Assembly (NCBI GenBank): GCA_021414085.1
Contig: JAIOPC010000009.1
Coordinates: 1-64,000, forward strand
DNA from: Actinomycetes bacterium
GTDB taxonomy: Bacteria; Actinomycetota; Acidimicrobiia; Acidimicrobiales; Ilumatobacteraceae
Length of the DNA: 64,000 nucleotides
Direction of reading: 5' to 3'
Below, piece by piece: positions 30,878-39,176 of the stretch; positions within the stretch are counted from its first letter, which is position 1; each line of letters begins with the position of its first letter. The translations under genes were made by a program, and so were the position numbers. Below the pieces are notes generated by a model. That model had not been told where the DNA came from, made no database searches, and saw only the letters and a list, made by a program, of their open reading frames with translations.

Positions 30878-32344
30878 ATGAGCCGGACGTCCCTTCTCGC
30901 CGCAGCCGGCCTAGTGCTGGTCGCCTGCAGTTCGCCCAGCGGTGTTCACACCCTGCGCGCCGACCAGGTGCCACCGTCGACGACGCACGGCACTGACGGC
31001 ACCGACAACACCACCCCCGACCCGCCGACGCAGCCGTCAGCGGGCGACGACACCGGTGACGGGCTCGGCGACGTTCTCTTCCCCGACCTCGGCAACCCTG
31101 GGCTTGATGTGCTGCACTACGACGTCACTTTGTCGTACGACCCGACGACAGATCGAGTCGAGGGGATGGTCGGGATCGACGCGCAACTCACCGACGATCG
31201 CGACGACATCACACTCGACGCAATCGGGTTGACGACAACGCAGGTCACTGTCGATGGTGAACCCGTTGCTGCCGTGACCGATGATCCCGAGCTGCGAATT
31301 CCGCTGCCGCAACCAGGCATCGCCGGCGACACCATGCGTATCGAGGTCGAGTACAGCTTCGTTTCCACACAAACCGCGTCGGACAACGGATGGTCCAACA
31401 CGTCAGGCGGCTCGTACGTGCTCAACGAGCCCGACGGAACGCGAGCGTGGTTGCCATCAAACGACCACCCGAGCGACAAAGCCACGTACACCTTCACCAT
31501 CTCGGTGCCGCTGGGTCTCACCGCGGTTGCCAACGGAAGCCTTGCCGACCATCACACCCTCGGCGATCAAGAGGTCTGGGTTTGGCAACAAGACCTGCCA
31601 ATGGCCACCTACCTGATCCAACTGCTCACCGGCGACTACGAAGTAGTGCTGGGTACCGGGCCAAATGATCTGCCGCTGATCAACGTTGTGTTGCGCCGCG
31701 ACCGGGCGGCGATGCAACCGTTCATCGACTTGACGCCGGAGTTGATCGACTTCTTCGACGACTTTTTCGGCCCCTACCCGCTCGACAGCTACGGCATTGC
31801 GATCACCGACAGCTTCGGGGGTTTGGCGATGGAGACACAAGGTCGCTCGCTGTTTAGCCGCGAGGACTTTCTCGGCGGTGACCTCGGCTTCAATCAACAG
31901 CTGTTCCTGTCGCACGAACTTGCTCACCAATGGTTCGGAGATGCCGTGACACCAGCGAGGTGGAGCGACATCTGGCTGAACGAGTCCTTCGCCTCGTACG
32001 CAACGTGGATGTGGTTGGAGCACATCGGTCTCAGCCAGTTGAGCACAGAGGCCAACTTTGCACTCAAGAACAGGCCGACCACTAGCACGGGCAATCCCAC
32101 CGTCGACGAGATGTTCGGATACAACAGCTACGACGGTGGCGCCGTCGTACTGCAGGCGTTGCGGCTCACAATCGGCGACGACAAGTTCTTCGAACTGTTG
32201 CAACGCTGGGTAGCCGAGAACAACGGCAACTCGCGCACGAGCGCTGATTTCATCAAACTGACCGAAGCCATAGCTGGCGTACCGATGGCCGACTTCTTCG
32301 ATACGTGGCTGTTCGCGACGGAACTGCCGAGCGAGTTTCCGTAG
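30878..32344 (+). CDS. Exported M1-family metallopeptidase (lipoprotein)
   Basis: A 488-residue gluzincin. Lipoprotein signal with lipobox LVACSS (Cys near residue 17), a Thr/Asp/Pro-rich linker, then an M1 N-terminal beta domain (LDVLHYDVTLSYDP) and the catalytic domain with GGLAMETQ (variant of the substrate-binding GAMEN), HELAHQWFG zinc ligands with catalytic Glu, and the third ligand Glu in WLNESFASYATWMW. It lacks the long helical C-terminal domain of PepN, so it resembles the short extracellular M1 enzymes of Actinomycetota. Its TAG directly abuts the stop of the convergent lipoprotein gene. Confidence 0.92.
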   Translation: MSRTSLLAAAGLVLVACSSPSGVHTLRADQVPPSTTHGTDGTDNTTPDPPTQPSAGDDTGDGLGDVLFPDLGNPGLDVLHYDVTLSYDPTTDRVEGMVGIDAQLTDDRDDITLDAIGLTTTQVTVDGEPVAAVTDDPELRIPLPQPGIAGDTMRIEVEYSFVSTQTASDNGWSNTSGGSYVLNEPDGTRAWLPSNDHPSDKATYTFTISVPLGLTAVANGSLADHHTLGDQEVWVWQQDLPMATYLIQLLTGDYEVVLGTGPNDLPLINVVLRRDRAAMQPFIDLTPELIDFFDDFFGPYPLDSYGIAITDSFGGLAMETQGRSLFSREDFLGGDLGFNQQLFLSHELAHQWFGDAVTPARWSDIWLNESFASYATWMWLEHIGLSQLSTEANFALKNRPTTSTGNPTVDEMFGYNSYDGGAVVLQALRLTIGDDKFFELLQRWVAENNGNSRTSADFIKLTEAIAGVPMADFFDTWLFATELPSEFP

Positions 32345-32755
32345 CTACGGCTCGACGGTGAACTCGACGTCGCTGTCGCCGTTGGTGACGTGGTAGACGC
32401 CCGCAGTCACCTCAAGATCGATACCGCAGGTTTCGCCAGCGGCGACACCAGACACGGTTGCCACCGGAGATCCGTCGCGCAAGATCGTGACACCCATCGG
32501 CGAGGCGTTGTTGATGTCGCCAGTGACCTCGACCCGCACAATGCCAGGCGTGAGGCCGCCGTCGGCTTGCAAGCCGAAGCTGCCAAAGCCGCCCACAACG
32601 TCGTCGATCGTGACGCTGACCACCCGGCCGTCGGGTGCTGGTGTAGTGACGCACACGCTCGCAGGCAACCATGTCGTCGTCGGCGCTTGCGTCGTTTCCG
32701 TCGATTGCGATGAACTTGAAGTGTCGTCGGAGCAAGCGGCCATCGACAGCATCAA
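32345..32755 (-). CDS. Small Cys-containing lipoprotein
   Basis: About 136 residues. Short hydrophobic start LSMAACSDD with a lipobox-like AAC, then a Ser/Thr linker (SSSSQSTETTQAPTTT) and a beta-rich domain with ASVCVTTPAPDG and AGETCGIDLEVTAGVYHV, whose two Cys may pair. The start (TTG 32755 or ATG 32752) gives almost no positively charged n-region, so the true N-terminus may lie further upstream without a standard start codon. Function unknown. Its stop and the M1 stop form one 12-bp palindrome, CCGTAGCTACGG (32339-32350). Confidence 0.55.
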   Translation of the reverse strand: MMLSMAACSDDTSSSSQSTETTQAPTTTWLPASVCVTTPAPDGRVVSVTIDDVVGGFGSFGLQADGGLTPGIVRVEVTGDINNASPMGVTILRDGSPVATVSGVAAGETCGIDLEVTAGVYHVTNGDSDVEFTVEP

Positions 32756-32859
32756 GAGAGCGGCGCGCCAATCGCTCGACGTGGACGTATCACGACCGAA
32801 TCGTAACCAGTAGCACGACTACGAGTGCAGTTGTACACCGTGACTACCCTGACGCGATC

Positions 32860-33378
32860 ATGCCGACACCACCTGAAGATCCGCGGCACCGTGAGATCTA
32901 CGACCTAGCTGTGCGCATAGGGCTCGCATGGCGCGAGTTGCGTCGTGGTGCCTCCACTTCCGGTCTACGCGAATTTCTGTACGGAAGCGACGAAGAGTCG
33001 ATCGAGCAGGGCCAAATGGACACTCTCGACATCCTCGCTCAACGCCCGTCATGGAGGATGAGCGAGCTCGCCGACGCGTTACACGTCGAGCCCTCGACGG
33101 CCACTCGCGCGGTCGAACGGCTGGTGAAGGCGGGCATGGCCGAGCGGCAGGCCAGCGCTGACGATGGGCGAGTGGTACGCGTGCTGATTACTCCTGTCGG
33201 GCGCTGCATGCATGAGACCGTCGTTGAGCGCCGTACCGAGCTGCTGACCTTCATCCTGAAGTCGTATCGCCGCAGCGAACTGCCGGTCTTCGCCGACATG
33301 CTCGAGCGCATGGTTACTGCCGTCGATGACTTCGTGTCGACGCATCCGGCCGCGCCGACAGCGCCCATCGCTCAGTAG
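32860..33378 (+). CDS. MarR family transcriptional regulator
   Basis: A 172-residue winged-helix regulator. Helical dimerisation parts surround [23 protein letters not shown] (H1-H2), [20 protein letters not shown] (recognition helix) and [17 protein letters not shown] (wing). It probably represses its own or neighbouring genes. Ligand unknown. It is followed after 11 bases by the sigma factor gene, so they may share a transcript. Confidence 0.88.
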   Translation: MPTPPEDPRHREIYDLAVRIGLAWRELRRGASTSGLREFLYGSDEESIEQGQMDTLDILAQRPSWRMSELADALHVEPSTATRAVERLVKAGMAERQASADDGRVVRVLITPVGRCMHETVVERRTELLTFILKSYRRSELPVFADMLERMVTAVDDFVSTHPAAPTAPIAQ

Positions 33379-33389
33379 GGTGCCAGCCA

Positions 33390-33947
33390 ATGGCTGATCG
33401 CACCGAGTTCGCCGAGCAGGCCATGCAATTCGCGCCCCAGCTATACAGCTCGGCATTGCGTATGACGCGCAACAAATCCGACGCCGAAGACCTGGTGCAA
33501 GAGACGTACCTGCGCGCCTACCGCGGCTACGGCAATTTCACGGAGGGCACGAACCTGCGTGCTTGGCTGTTCCGCATCCTCACCAACACCTATATCAATC
33601 GCTATCGCGCCAAGCAGCGCCGCCCGCAAGAGACCGAACTGGGCGAAGTGGAGGATCTCTACCTCTACAAACGGATCAGCGGCGTCGATGTCGCCAGCCG
33701 TAGCGCAGAAGACACGCTCTTCGATCTATTTACCGACGACGAAGTGAAGCAAGCGCTCGAGGATCTGCCCGAGTCGTTCCGTCTGCCGGTTCTGCTGGCC
33801 GACGTCGAGGGTTTTTCTTACAAGGAGATTGCCGACATGCTCGAAATCCCGATCGGAACCGTGATGTCGCGGCTTCATCGGGGAAGAAAGGCGATGCACA
33901 AGGCGTTGGTTGAGTTTGCGAGCGAGAGAGGACTGCTGAGTGGCTGA
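33390..33947 (+). CDS. ECF sigma factor, SigR/SigH-like
   Basis: A 185-residue ECF sigma factor. Region 2 has [20 protein letters not shown] and [25 protein letters not shown] long linker contains YLYKRISG and [29 protein letters not shown], the signature of the actinobacterial SigR/SigH (RpoE-like) group. Region 4 has [26 protein letters not shown]. The downstream gene is a zinc anti-sigma factor, so thiol-oxidative stress control is likely (established for SigR-RsrA in Streptomyces; inferred here). Confidence 0.92.
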   Translation: MADRTEFAEQAMQFAPQLYSSALRMTRNKSDAEDLVQETYLRAYRGYGNFTEGTNLRAWLFRILTNTYINRYRAKQRRPQETELGEVEDLYLYKRISGVDVASRSAEDTLFDLFTDDEVKQALEDLPESFRLPVLLADVEGFSYKEIADMLEIPIGTVMSRLHRGRKAMHKALVEFASERGLLSG

Positions 33948-34191
33948 CTGCGCCGAAACCATCCGTGAACTGGAAGCCTTCCTCGACAGCGAGCTCGCGC
34001 CCGAGGTTCGTGCCGGAATTCAGGCCCACCTCGGTGGCTGCAACGACTGTTTACAGGCTTTCGATTTCCACGCCGAGCTACGCACGGTGATCAGCGAAAA
34101 GTGCCGGAACGACGAGATGCCGGCCGGGCTGATGTCGCGCATCGAGCTCTGTTTCAACGAAGACTTCGACGGGGATGGCGATATCGGCTAA
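33940..34191 (+). CDS. RsrA-like zinc anti-sigma factor
   Basis: An 83-residue protein from GTG 33940, overlapping the sigma gene by 8 bases. HLGGCNDC (residues 30-37) is the HxxxCxxC zinc-binding ZAS motif; an early Cys4 and a later Cys near residue 53 could act as redox or zinc partners as in RsrA. It lacks membrane segments, so it is a soluble redox switch rather than a membrane anti-sigma. Confidence 0.9.
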   Translation: MADCAETIRELEAFLDSELAPEVRAGIQAHLGGCNDCLQAFDFHAELRTVISEKCRNDEMPAGLMSRIELCFNEDFDGDGDIG

Positions 34192-34218
34192 CCGGGCCGG
34201 TCGGGCTACAGTGCAGGC

Positions 34219-34359
34219 ATGCTCGCGGAGATTTTCCACTGGTGGCTCGGAATCGGTTTCACGATTATCGGCGTACTGACAACGGTCGCCATGATCGCTG
34301 GCTACCTGAAGAAGGTCACCCTGCCGCAGTACCCGGGCAAGCGCAACCGCGAAGAATGA
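34219..34359 (+). CDS. 46-residue single-pass membrane protein
   Basis: ATG 34219 to TGA 34357-34359. The peptide MLAEIFHWWLGIGFTIIGVL continues with TTVAMIAGYLKKVTLPQYPG and ends KRNREE. One long hydrophobic helix is followed by a positively charged cytosolic tail (positive-inside). Codon use is like that of the neighbours and the frame fills the gap between the anti-sigma and tilS genes with no other candidate. Function unknown. Confidence 0.6.
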   Translation: MLAEIFHWWLGIGFTIIGVLTTVAMIAGYLKKVTLPQYPGKRNREE

Positions 34360-34369
34360 CACCGTTTAG

Positions 34370-35266
34370 GTGAACGGCAGGGCCGCGCTGCTTGCGCGGT
34401 GCACCTTTCCCCCGTCGGGAACTTCGGTCGCGTGCGCAGTGTCGGGTGGTGCGGACTCACTCGCGTTGCTAGCCCTCGCCGGCCAGGCCGGATGCCGTGC
34501 GATAGCGATCCACGTCGATCATGGTCTGCGCGCTGGCTCGGCCAGCGAAGCCGACATCGTGGCGGCGGCAGCCGCACAGCTGGGTGCCCAGTTCCGTTCC
34601 GTAAGTGTGCAGGTTCCACCCGGCCCCAACCTCGAAGCCCGCGCTCGGGCGGCGCGTTACGCAGCGCTGCCCGCCGACGTGCTCACGGGCCACACTGCCG
34701 ACGATCAAGCCGAGACCCTGCTGGTCAATCTGCTGCGCGGGGCGGCCAGCAGCGGACTCAGCGGTATGCGCCCGACTGCGCGCCGCCCGATCCTGGCGTT
34801 GCGCCGGCACGAGACCGAGGCCGTTTGCGCGGAACTGGGTTTGAGGGTGTTCCACGACCCAACCAACACAGACCCGCGCCACGTTCGCAATCGCGTGCGC
34901 CACGAACTGCTGCCGCTGATGGCCGAGATCTCCCAGCGCGACCCGGTGCCCGTGCTTGTGCGCCAGGCCGATATTGCGCGGGCAGATTCCGACTTCCTCG
35001 ACGAGCTCGCTACCGAGATCGACGCGCGCGACGCACGGTCGCTGGCCGCCGCGCCGATTGCACTCGCGCGCCGCGCGGTGCGCCGCTGGTTGAGTGGCGA
35101 CCATCCGCCCGATGCAGCAACCGTAGAACGGGTTCTGGCCGTTGCTCGCGGCGAGGCTGCCGCAACCGACGTCGGCGACGGCCAGTCGGTACGCCGATCG
35201 CAGCAACGATTGACGGTCGTTCGAACTAGCGCAGTTCCAACAACGAAGCCGGTAACCAGCGAGTAA
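34370..35266 (+). CDS. tilS: tRNA(Ile)-lysidine synthase
   Basis: A 298-residue PP-loop enzyme that converts C34 of tRNA-Ile2 to lysidine with ATP and lysine. The P-loop motif SGGADSLALLALA is near residue 25, followed by HVDHGLRAGS, LTGHTADDQAETLL and the substrate loop DPTNTDPRHVRNRVRHELLP. Short C-terminal region typical of actinobacterial TilS. Start GTG 34370. In many actinobacteria hpt follows; here it is replaced by a phosphatase-like gene. Confidence 0.95.
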   Translation: MNGRAALLARCTFPPSGTSVACAVSGGADSLALLALAGQAGCRAIAIHVDHGLRAGSASEADIVAAAAAQLGAQFRSVSVQVPPGPNLEARARAARYAALPADVLTGHTADDQAETLLVNLLRGAASSGLSGMRPTARRPILALRRHETEAVCAELGLRVFHDPTNTDPRHVRNRVRHELLPLMAEISQRDPVPVLVRQADIARADSDFLDELATEIDARDARSLAAAPIALARRAVRRWLSGDHPPDAATVERVLAVARGEAAATDVGDGQSVRRSQQRLTVVRTSAVPTTKPVTSE

Positions 35267-35275
35267 CCTTGCCCG

Positions 35276-35785
35276 ATGCCTCCCAGACTGCGGGGGAAGT
35301 GGGCGCTTGGCATCACGCCGCGCAACTTCACCTGGTTCATGAAAGACAAGCTCGCAGTGTGCGAACGCCCCGGCGGCAGTGGCGATAACCATCGCCGCGT
35401 GCGCCGGCAAGAGGAAATCATCTGGTTGCGCGAGAACGGCTTCGGCTGTGTGGTCAGCATCATTCCGGCACCGCACAACCTGCACAACTACGACGAGCTG
35501 AACATGCCGTACCTGCACCGGCCGTTCACAGGTACCGACGATCTCGGCGAGTGGCTGAAGGCGTTTTACACCGAGATTCAGGGCTTGCTGGAAGCGAGCA
35601 CCAAGGTGATTGCCCACAACGAATCGGTCGACGACCGCATCATCGGCATCATGGGTGGCTACATCCGCTGGAGCGGCATGGTCGACGATCCCTCAATGGT
35701 GATCAACCTCACCGAGCAGATCGCTAAGCGCCAACTGGATCCGTTCGCCCGGCAAGTCATCCTGATGGCGCACGAACTGCACTAG
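35276..35785 (+). CDS. Dual-specificity-phosphatase-like protein lacking the catalytic Cys
   Basis: A 169-residue protein whose layout fits a cysteine phosphatase fold: NFTWFMKDKLAVCERPGG (strand/turn), QEEIIWLRENGFGCVVSI, MPYLHRPFTGTDDLGEWLKAF and VIAHNESVDDRIIGIMGGYI. The last segment is where the HC(X5)R P-loop sits; here it reads H-N-E-S-V-D-D-R, so Asn replaces the nucleophile while the framing His and Arg remain. The enzyme is therefore expected to be inactive, perhaps a phospho-binding adaptor. Codirectional with tilS, 9 bases apart. The assignment rests on pattern, not on close family similarity. Confidence 0.55.
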   Translation: MPPRLRGKWALGITPRNFTWFMKDKLAVCERPGGSGDNHRRVRRQEEIIWLRENGFGCVVSIIPAPHNLHNYDELNMPYLHRPFTGTDDLGEWLKAFYTEIQGLLEASTKVIAHNESVDDRIIGIMGGYIRWSGMVDDPSMVINLTEQIAKRQLDPFARQVILMAHELH

Positions 35786-35811
35786 CCCGGGTCTCGGCGT
35801 ACGCTTGCGGC

Positions 35812-36672
35812 ATGAGCACAACTCCTGCCAACTGGTTCCCCGACCCGATGAAGCGCCACGAGTTGCGCTACTGGGATGGCACTGCATGGACCGACCACGT
35901 CAGCAACAACGGTGTGCAGTCCACCGATCCTGTCAAGGCCAAGCTGAGCGATCGCTTTGAGGGCGCACTCACCGTCGGCAACGAGGGCGACCCCAACAAG
36001 ATTCACGAGCAGCTACACAACACCGGCAAGTACCGCGGTGCGCAGATCGGCGAGGTCGCGTTCCAGGGCGGCGGCACCATCTTCACCGAACCCGTGCTGG
36101 TGGTGAACCAAAAGGCCAAGTTGATCGAGCTGAACAACCAGTACGGCGTGTTCAACAAGGATGGCCAGCAGCTGGCGGCGGTCAATCAGGTCGGACAGAA
36201 CGCGGCCAAGAAAGCGCTGAGGCTGCTCACCAGCCTCGACCAGTTCCTGACCCACAAGCTGGAAATCACCGACGCGCAGGGCCGCGTCGTCCTCAAGATC
36301 ACGCGCCCGGCCAAGGTGATGAAGAGCACCGTGATCGTCAGCGATGGCAACGACCAAGAGATCGGTCGCATTGTGCAAGACAACATGATCGGCAAGATCC
36401 ACTTCTCGTTGCAGGCCGGCGGCCACACCTACGGCTCCATCAGGGCCGAAAACTGGCGCGCCTGGAACTTTCGTATCGAGGATCACACCGGCCAGGAAGT
36501 GGCACGCATCACCAAGACGTTCGAAGGCATCGCGAAGACCCTGTTCACGACCGCCGACAACTATGTGGTGCAAATCCACACCGTGCTGCCGCAACCGTTG
36601 AACAGCCTGGTGGTCGCGTCCGCACTTTCCGTGGATACGGCTCTGAAGCAGGACAGCCGCGGCTTCGGCTGA
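35812..36672 (+). CDS. Phospholipid-scramblase/LURP-one-like protein with DUF2510 domain
   Basis: A 286-residue protein. Residues 1-30 form a DUF2510 module (NWFPDPMKRHELRYWDGTAW). The remainder (about residues 95-280) is a beta-barrel-like domain with VLVVNQKAKLIELNNQYGVF, FLTHKLEITDAQGRVVLKIT and IHFSLQAGGHTYGSIRAENW, resembling the scramblase/LURP-one-related (tubby-like) fold. No transmembrane helix is apparent. Membrane binding or lipid handling is inferred from fold only. Own transcription unit or second in an operon with the phosphatase-like gene (26 bases). Confidence 0.7.
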   Translation: MSTTPANWFPDPMKRHELRYWDGTAWTDHVSNNGVQSTDPVKAKLSDRFEGALTVGNEGDPNKIHEQLHNTGKYRGAQIGEVAFQGGGTIFTEPVLVVNQKAKLIELNNQYGVFNKDGQQLAAVNQVGQNAAKKALRLLTSLDQFLTHKLEITDAQGRVVLKITRPAKVMKSTVIVSDGNDQEIGRIVQDNMIGKIHFSLQAGGHTYGSIRAENWRAWNFRIEDHTGQEVARITKTFEGIAKTLFTTADNYVVQIHTVLPQPLNSLVVASALSVDTALKQDSRGFG

Positions 36673-36690
36673 GGGCTAACCTGCAAACCA

Positions 36691-37665
36691 GTGTCCGGTC
36701 AACGTGTGCTCGTCAGCGGTATGGGCAGCGAGCTTGGCTCGTTAGTTGCCGTCAAGCTGGAAGCACAACCGTGGGTTGGTTCGCTCGTTGGGCTCGATTC
36801 CGATCCGCCTCGGCGCCGACTGCGTAAGGCCGAGTTCCACCTACTGAAGCCGGCCGAGCGCGAGCGCATCGTCGAGGTTGTCACCGCCTTCAATCCGCAC
36901 GTGCTGATCAACATCAGCGTGTGGGAACCCGATGCGCGGGCCGGTCTACGCGATGCCCGTTCGTTTACTTCCGATGCGGCGGTGGCGATCATCGGTGCCG
37001 CTGCCGAATGCCCCGCGTTGGAATCGGTCGTGCTGCGCAGCGGTATCGAGGTGTACGGACGTGGTCGTGGCACGCCCACCCGTCCCGACGAGACGGCGCC
37101 ACTGCACCCCACCAGCGAGTTCGGAAAGATGCTGTTGGGGCTCGAGCAACAAACTGCTGTGCTGGCCGCTCGCGCTGGCCTGGCGATCGGCACATTGCGT
37201 CTGGCACCGGTGCTCGGCAAGCACGTGCCCAGCCCGCTCGGTCGACTCCTACGGCAACCGGTAGTGCCGTACAGCGCGCTCGCCGATTCGCCGTTCGCGG
37301 TGGTGCAAGACGGCGACGCGGCGGATGCCTTCGTTGCCGCCGCCGCAAGACGCCTGAACGAGCCGTTGAACCTTGTTGCGCCGGGCGCCATCACGACGCT
37401 GCAGGCGGCCCTGCGCGGCCACCGAATTCCACTGCCGCTGTTCGGCCCCGGTTGGGGACTTGCCGGACGGCTCAGCAACATGTTCGGCGCACCCATCCCT
37501 GATCACGTGATCGAAGTGATGCATCGCGGTCGCCTTGCGGATGGCTCACGAGCGATCGAGGTGCTGGGTTCGACTCCCGCAAACAGCACGGCGCAAGTCA
37601 TCGACCATCTGTATGCATGGGAAAGCGTTGTTCGAGTCGGCAGCGTCAGTCAGGCCGTTGCCTGA
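36691..37665 (+). CDS. NAD-dependent epimerase/SDR-like protein with altered active site
   Basis: A 324-residue extended short-chain dehydrogenase. VLVSGMGSELGSLVAVKLE is the dinucleotide-binding turn, followed by VLINISVWEPDA and VVLRSGIEVYGRG. The catalytic YxxxK would fall in HPTSEFGKMLLG, where the Lys is kept but no Tyr stands four residues before it. Its start is GTG 36691 and its stop overlaps the start of the acyltransferase-like gene, recalling the galE2-Rv0502 pair of mycobacteria (recalled, not checked). Likely a lipid- or wall-related binding protein or a non-classical enzyme. Confidence 0.75.
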   Translation: MSGQRVLVSGMGSELGSLVAVKLEAQPWVGSLVGLDSDPPRRRLRKAEFHLLKPAERERIVEVVTAFNPHVLINISVWEPDARAGLRDARSFTSDAAVAIIGAAAECPALESVVLRSGIEVYGRGRGTPTRPDETAPLHPTSEFGKMLLGLEQQTAVLAARAGLAIGTLRLAPVLGKHVPSPLGRLLRQPVVPYSALADSPFAVVQDGDAADAFVAAAARRLNEPLNLVAPGAITTLQAALRGHRIPLPLFGPGWGLAGRLSNMFGAPIPDHVIEVMHRGRLADGSRAIEVLGSTPANSTAQVIDHLYAWESVVRVGSVSQAVA

Positions 37666-38282
37666 TGACACCGCTGAGCGAGCACACCCGGTGGCCGGCA
37701 CACGCGGTCGATGACTACGGCCGCGACCCGCACCTTGTGGCTGCGCTCTCACCGCTCGCGCGCCTGCGTTGGAACGTGCACGTCACCGGAGCCGGGAACA
37801 TTCCGTCCAACACGGGGGCGTTGTTGGTGTGCAACTCGCGTCGGTTTTCGCTGAGTGCCGTGTACGCGGCGTTGGCGTTAACCGACACCACGGGTCGAAC
37901 AGTGCGCTTTGTGGGACGGCCCGACATCGCGCCGCTCGGCCCGCTCATGCGCCGAGTCGGCGCATTGCTGGCGCACCCGGCCGACGTTCTTGGCGCGCTA
38001 CGAGCCGGCGAATTGGTGCTCATTGCCGCGGCTGGCACGTCGCATGCGCGCCACGCTGGTGCGGTGCCCCACGAGCTCGTTGGTCAGGCAGTAATCGCAC
38101 AGGTGCCGGTGTTGCCCGTGACGACGCTCAGTAGCAGCTTTGGTCGCACAGCGCACGTCGCAGTCGGCATGCCAGTGACCACTCGCCGCGCACGCAAAGG
38201 CCCGCTGGCGCACGTCGAGCTCGCCGAACAGGTTCAGCATCAACTGCAGCGAATGCTCGACGCCATCGGCGACGAGGCGTGA
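37665..38282 (+). CDS. PlsC-like lysophospholipid acyltransferase homologue without HX4D
   Basis: A 205-residue protein aligned with PlsC-like acyltransferases by layout: RWNVHVTGAGNIPSNTGALLVCN, a segment where the HX4D catalytic motif is expected (here N-S-R-R-F-S-L-S), VRFVGRPDIAPLGPLMRRVG, LRAGELVLIAAAG and AQVPVLPVTTLSSSFGR. The catalytic His and Asp are both missing. ATG 37665 overlaps the stop of the SDR gene (TGATG), which points to joint action. It may bind acyl chains or act as a non-catalytic subunit. Confidence 0.65.
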   Translation: MTPLSEHTRWPAHAVDDYGRDPHLVAALSPLARLRWNVHVTGAGNIPSNTGALLVCNSRRFSLSAVYAALALTDTTGRTVRFVGRPDIAPLGPLMRRVGALLAHPADVLGALRAGELVLIAAAGTSHARHAGAVPHELVGQAVIAQVPVLPVTTLSSSFGRTAHVAVGMPVTTRRARKGPLAHVELAEQVQHQLQRMLDAIGDEA

Positions 38283-38297
38283 GAGACGAGGCTTAAG

Positions 38298-39176
38298 GTG
38301 CCCCACGCACAAGCGTCCGACGGCATTCGCCTGCACTACGAGGTGCTCGGGCGCGCGAGTTCGCCTGCGGTCTTGATGATTCAGGGTCTTGGCGCGGACA
38401 AGCACGGATGGGATATGCAACGCATCCCGTTGGCGCTTCAATACCGCGTCATTGCGTTCGACAATCGTGGTGCTGGCCGCAGCGACAAGCCGTTCAGTGA
38501 GTACTCGCTCGAGCAAATGGCCGACGATGCCATCGCTGTACTCGACGCTGCCGGTGCCGACCGTGCGCACGTCGTTGGCGCCTCAATGGGCGGAGCGCTC
38601 ACCCAGATCATCGGCCTCAAATACCCCGAACGGGTCATTTCGCTGACGCTCGCATGCACCGCATGCCGCAACCATGTGTGGCGACGCGAGCTACTCCAGG
38701 GATGGGCCACCACCGCAACCGAGCGCGGCATGTCCGCGATGACGCGCGAGGCTGCGCGCTGGGTCATCGGCCCGCGCTCGTTTCGCCGACTGTTGCCTGC
38801 CTTTGGCTGGTTGGGACCGTTCGGCAGCAATCGCCCCGCGCATGGCTTTGCCGCCCAGGTGCGCGCGATTCTCGACGTCGACGAAGCGATGGCCGAGCAG
38901 CTGGCGCAGGTGGCGGCGCCCACGCTCGTGGTCGTCGGCAATCAAGACATCCTCACGCCGCGTGGAGACAGCGAAGAGATCGCCGACCGCATGCCCAACG
39001 CCGAGCTAGTTGTGATCAGCGGTGCCGCGCATGGGCTGATGGTGGAACACGCGAGCACGTTCAATCGCGTACTGCTCGAATTCCTCGGTCGGGTTACCCG
39101 CGCCGATCAATCAGCCGCAGATGTCTCCACTGCCGAAGCGAGTGCTTCGGCGTCCAGTTCGTCGCGCCGGTCATAG
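38298..39176 (+). CDS. Alpha/beta hydrolase
   Basis: A 292-residue alpha/beta hydrolase: VLMIQGLGADKHGW, DNRGAGRSDKPFSEYS, nucleophile elbow GASMGGALTQ, acid NQDILTPRGD and catalytic His SGAAHGLMVEH. The start is GTG 38298 with AAGG just upstream. Its Ser-rich C-terminal tail (about 23 residues) overlaps the convergent sterol-desaturase-like gene by 70 bases. Substrate unknown. Confidence 0.88.
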   Translation: MPHAQASDGIRLHYEVLGRASSPAVLMIQGLGADKHGWDMQRIPLALQYRVIAFDNRGAGRSDKPFSEYSLEQMADDAIAVLDAAGADRAHVVGASMGGALTQIIGLKYPERVISLTLACTACRNHVWRRELLQGWATTATERGMSAMTREAARWVIGPRSFRRLLPAFGWLGPFGSNRPAHGFAAQVRAILDVDEAMAEQLAQVAAPTLVVVGNQDILTPRGDSEEIADRMPNAELVVISGAAHGLMVEHASTFNRVLLEFLGRVTRADQSAADVSTAEASASASSSSRRS

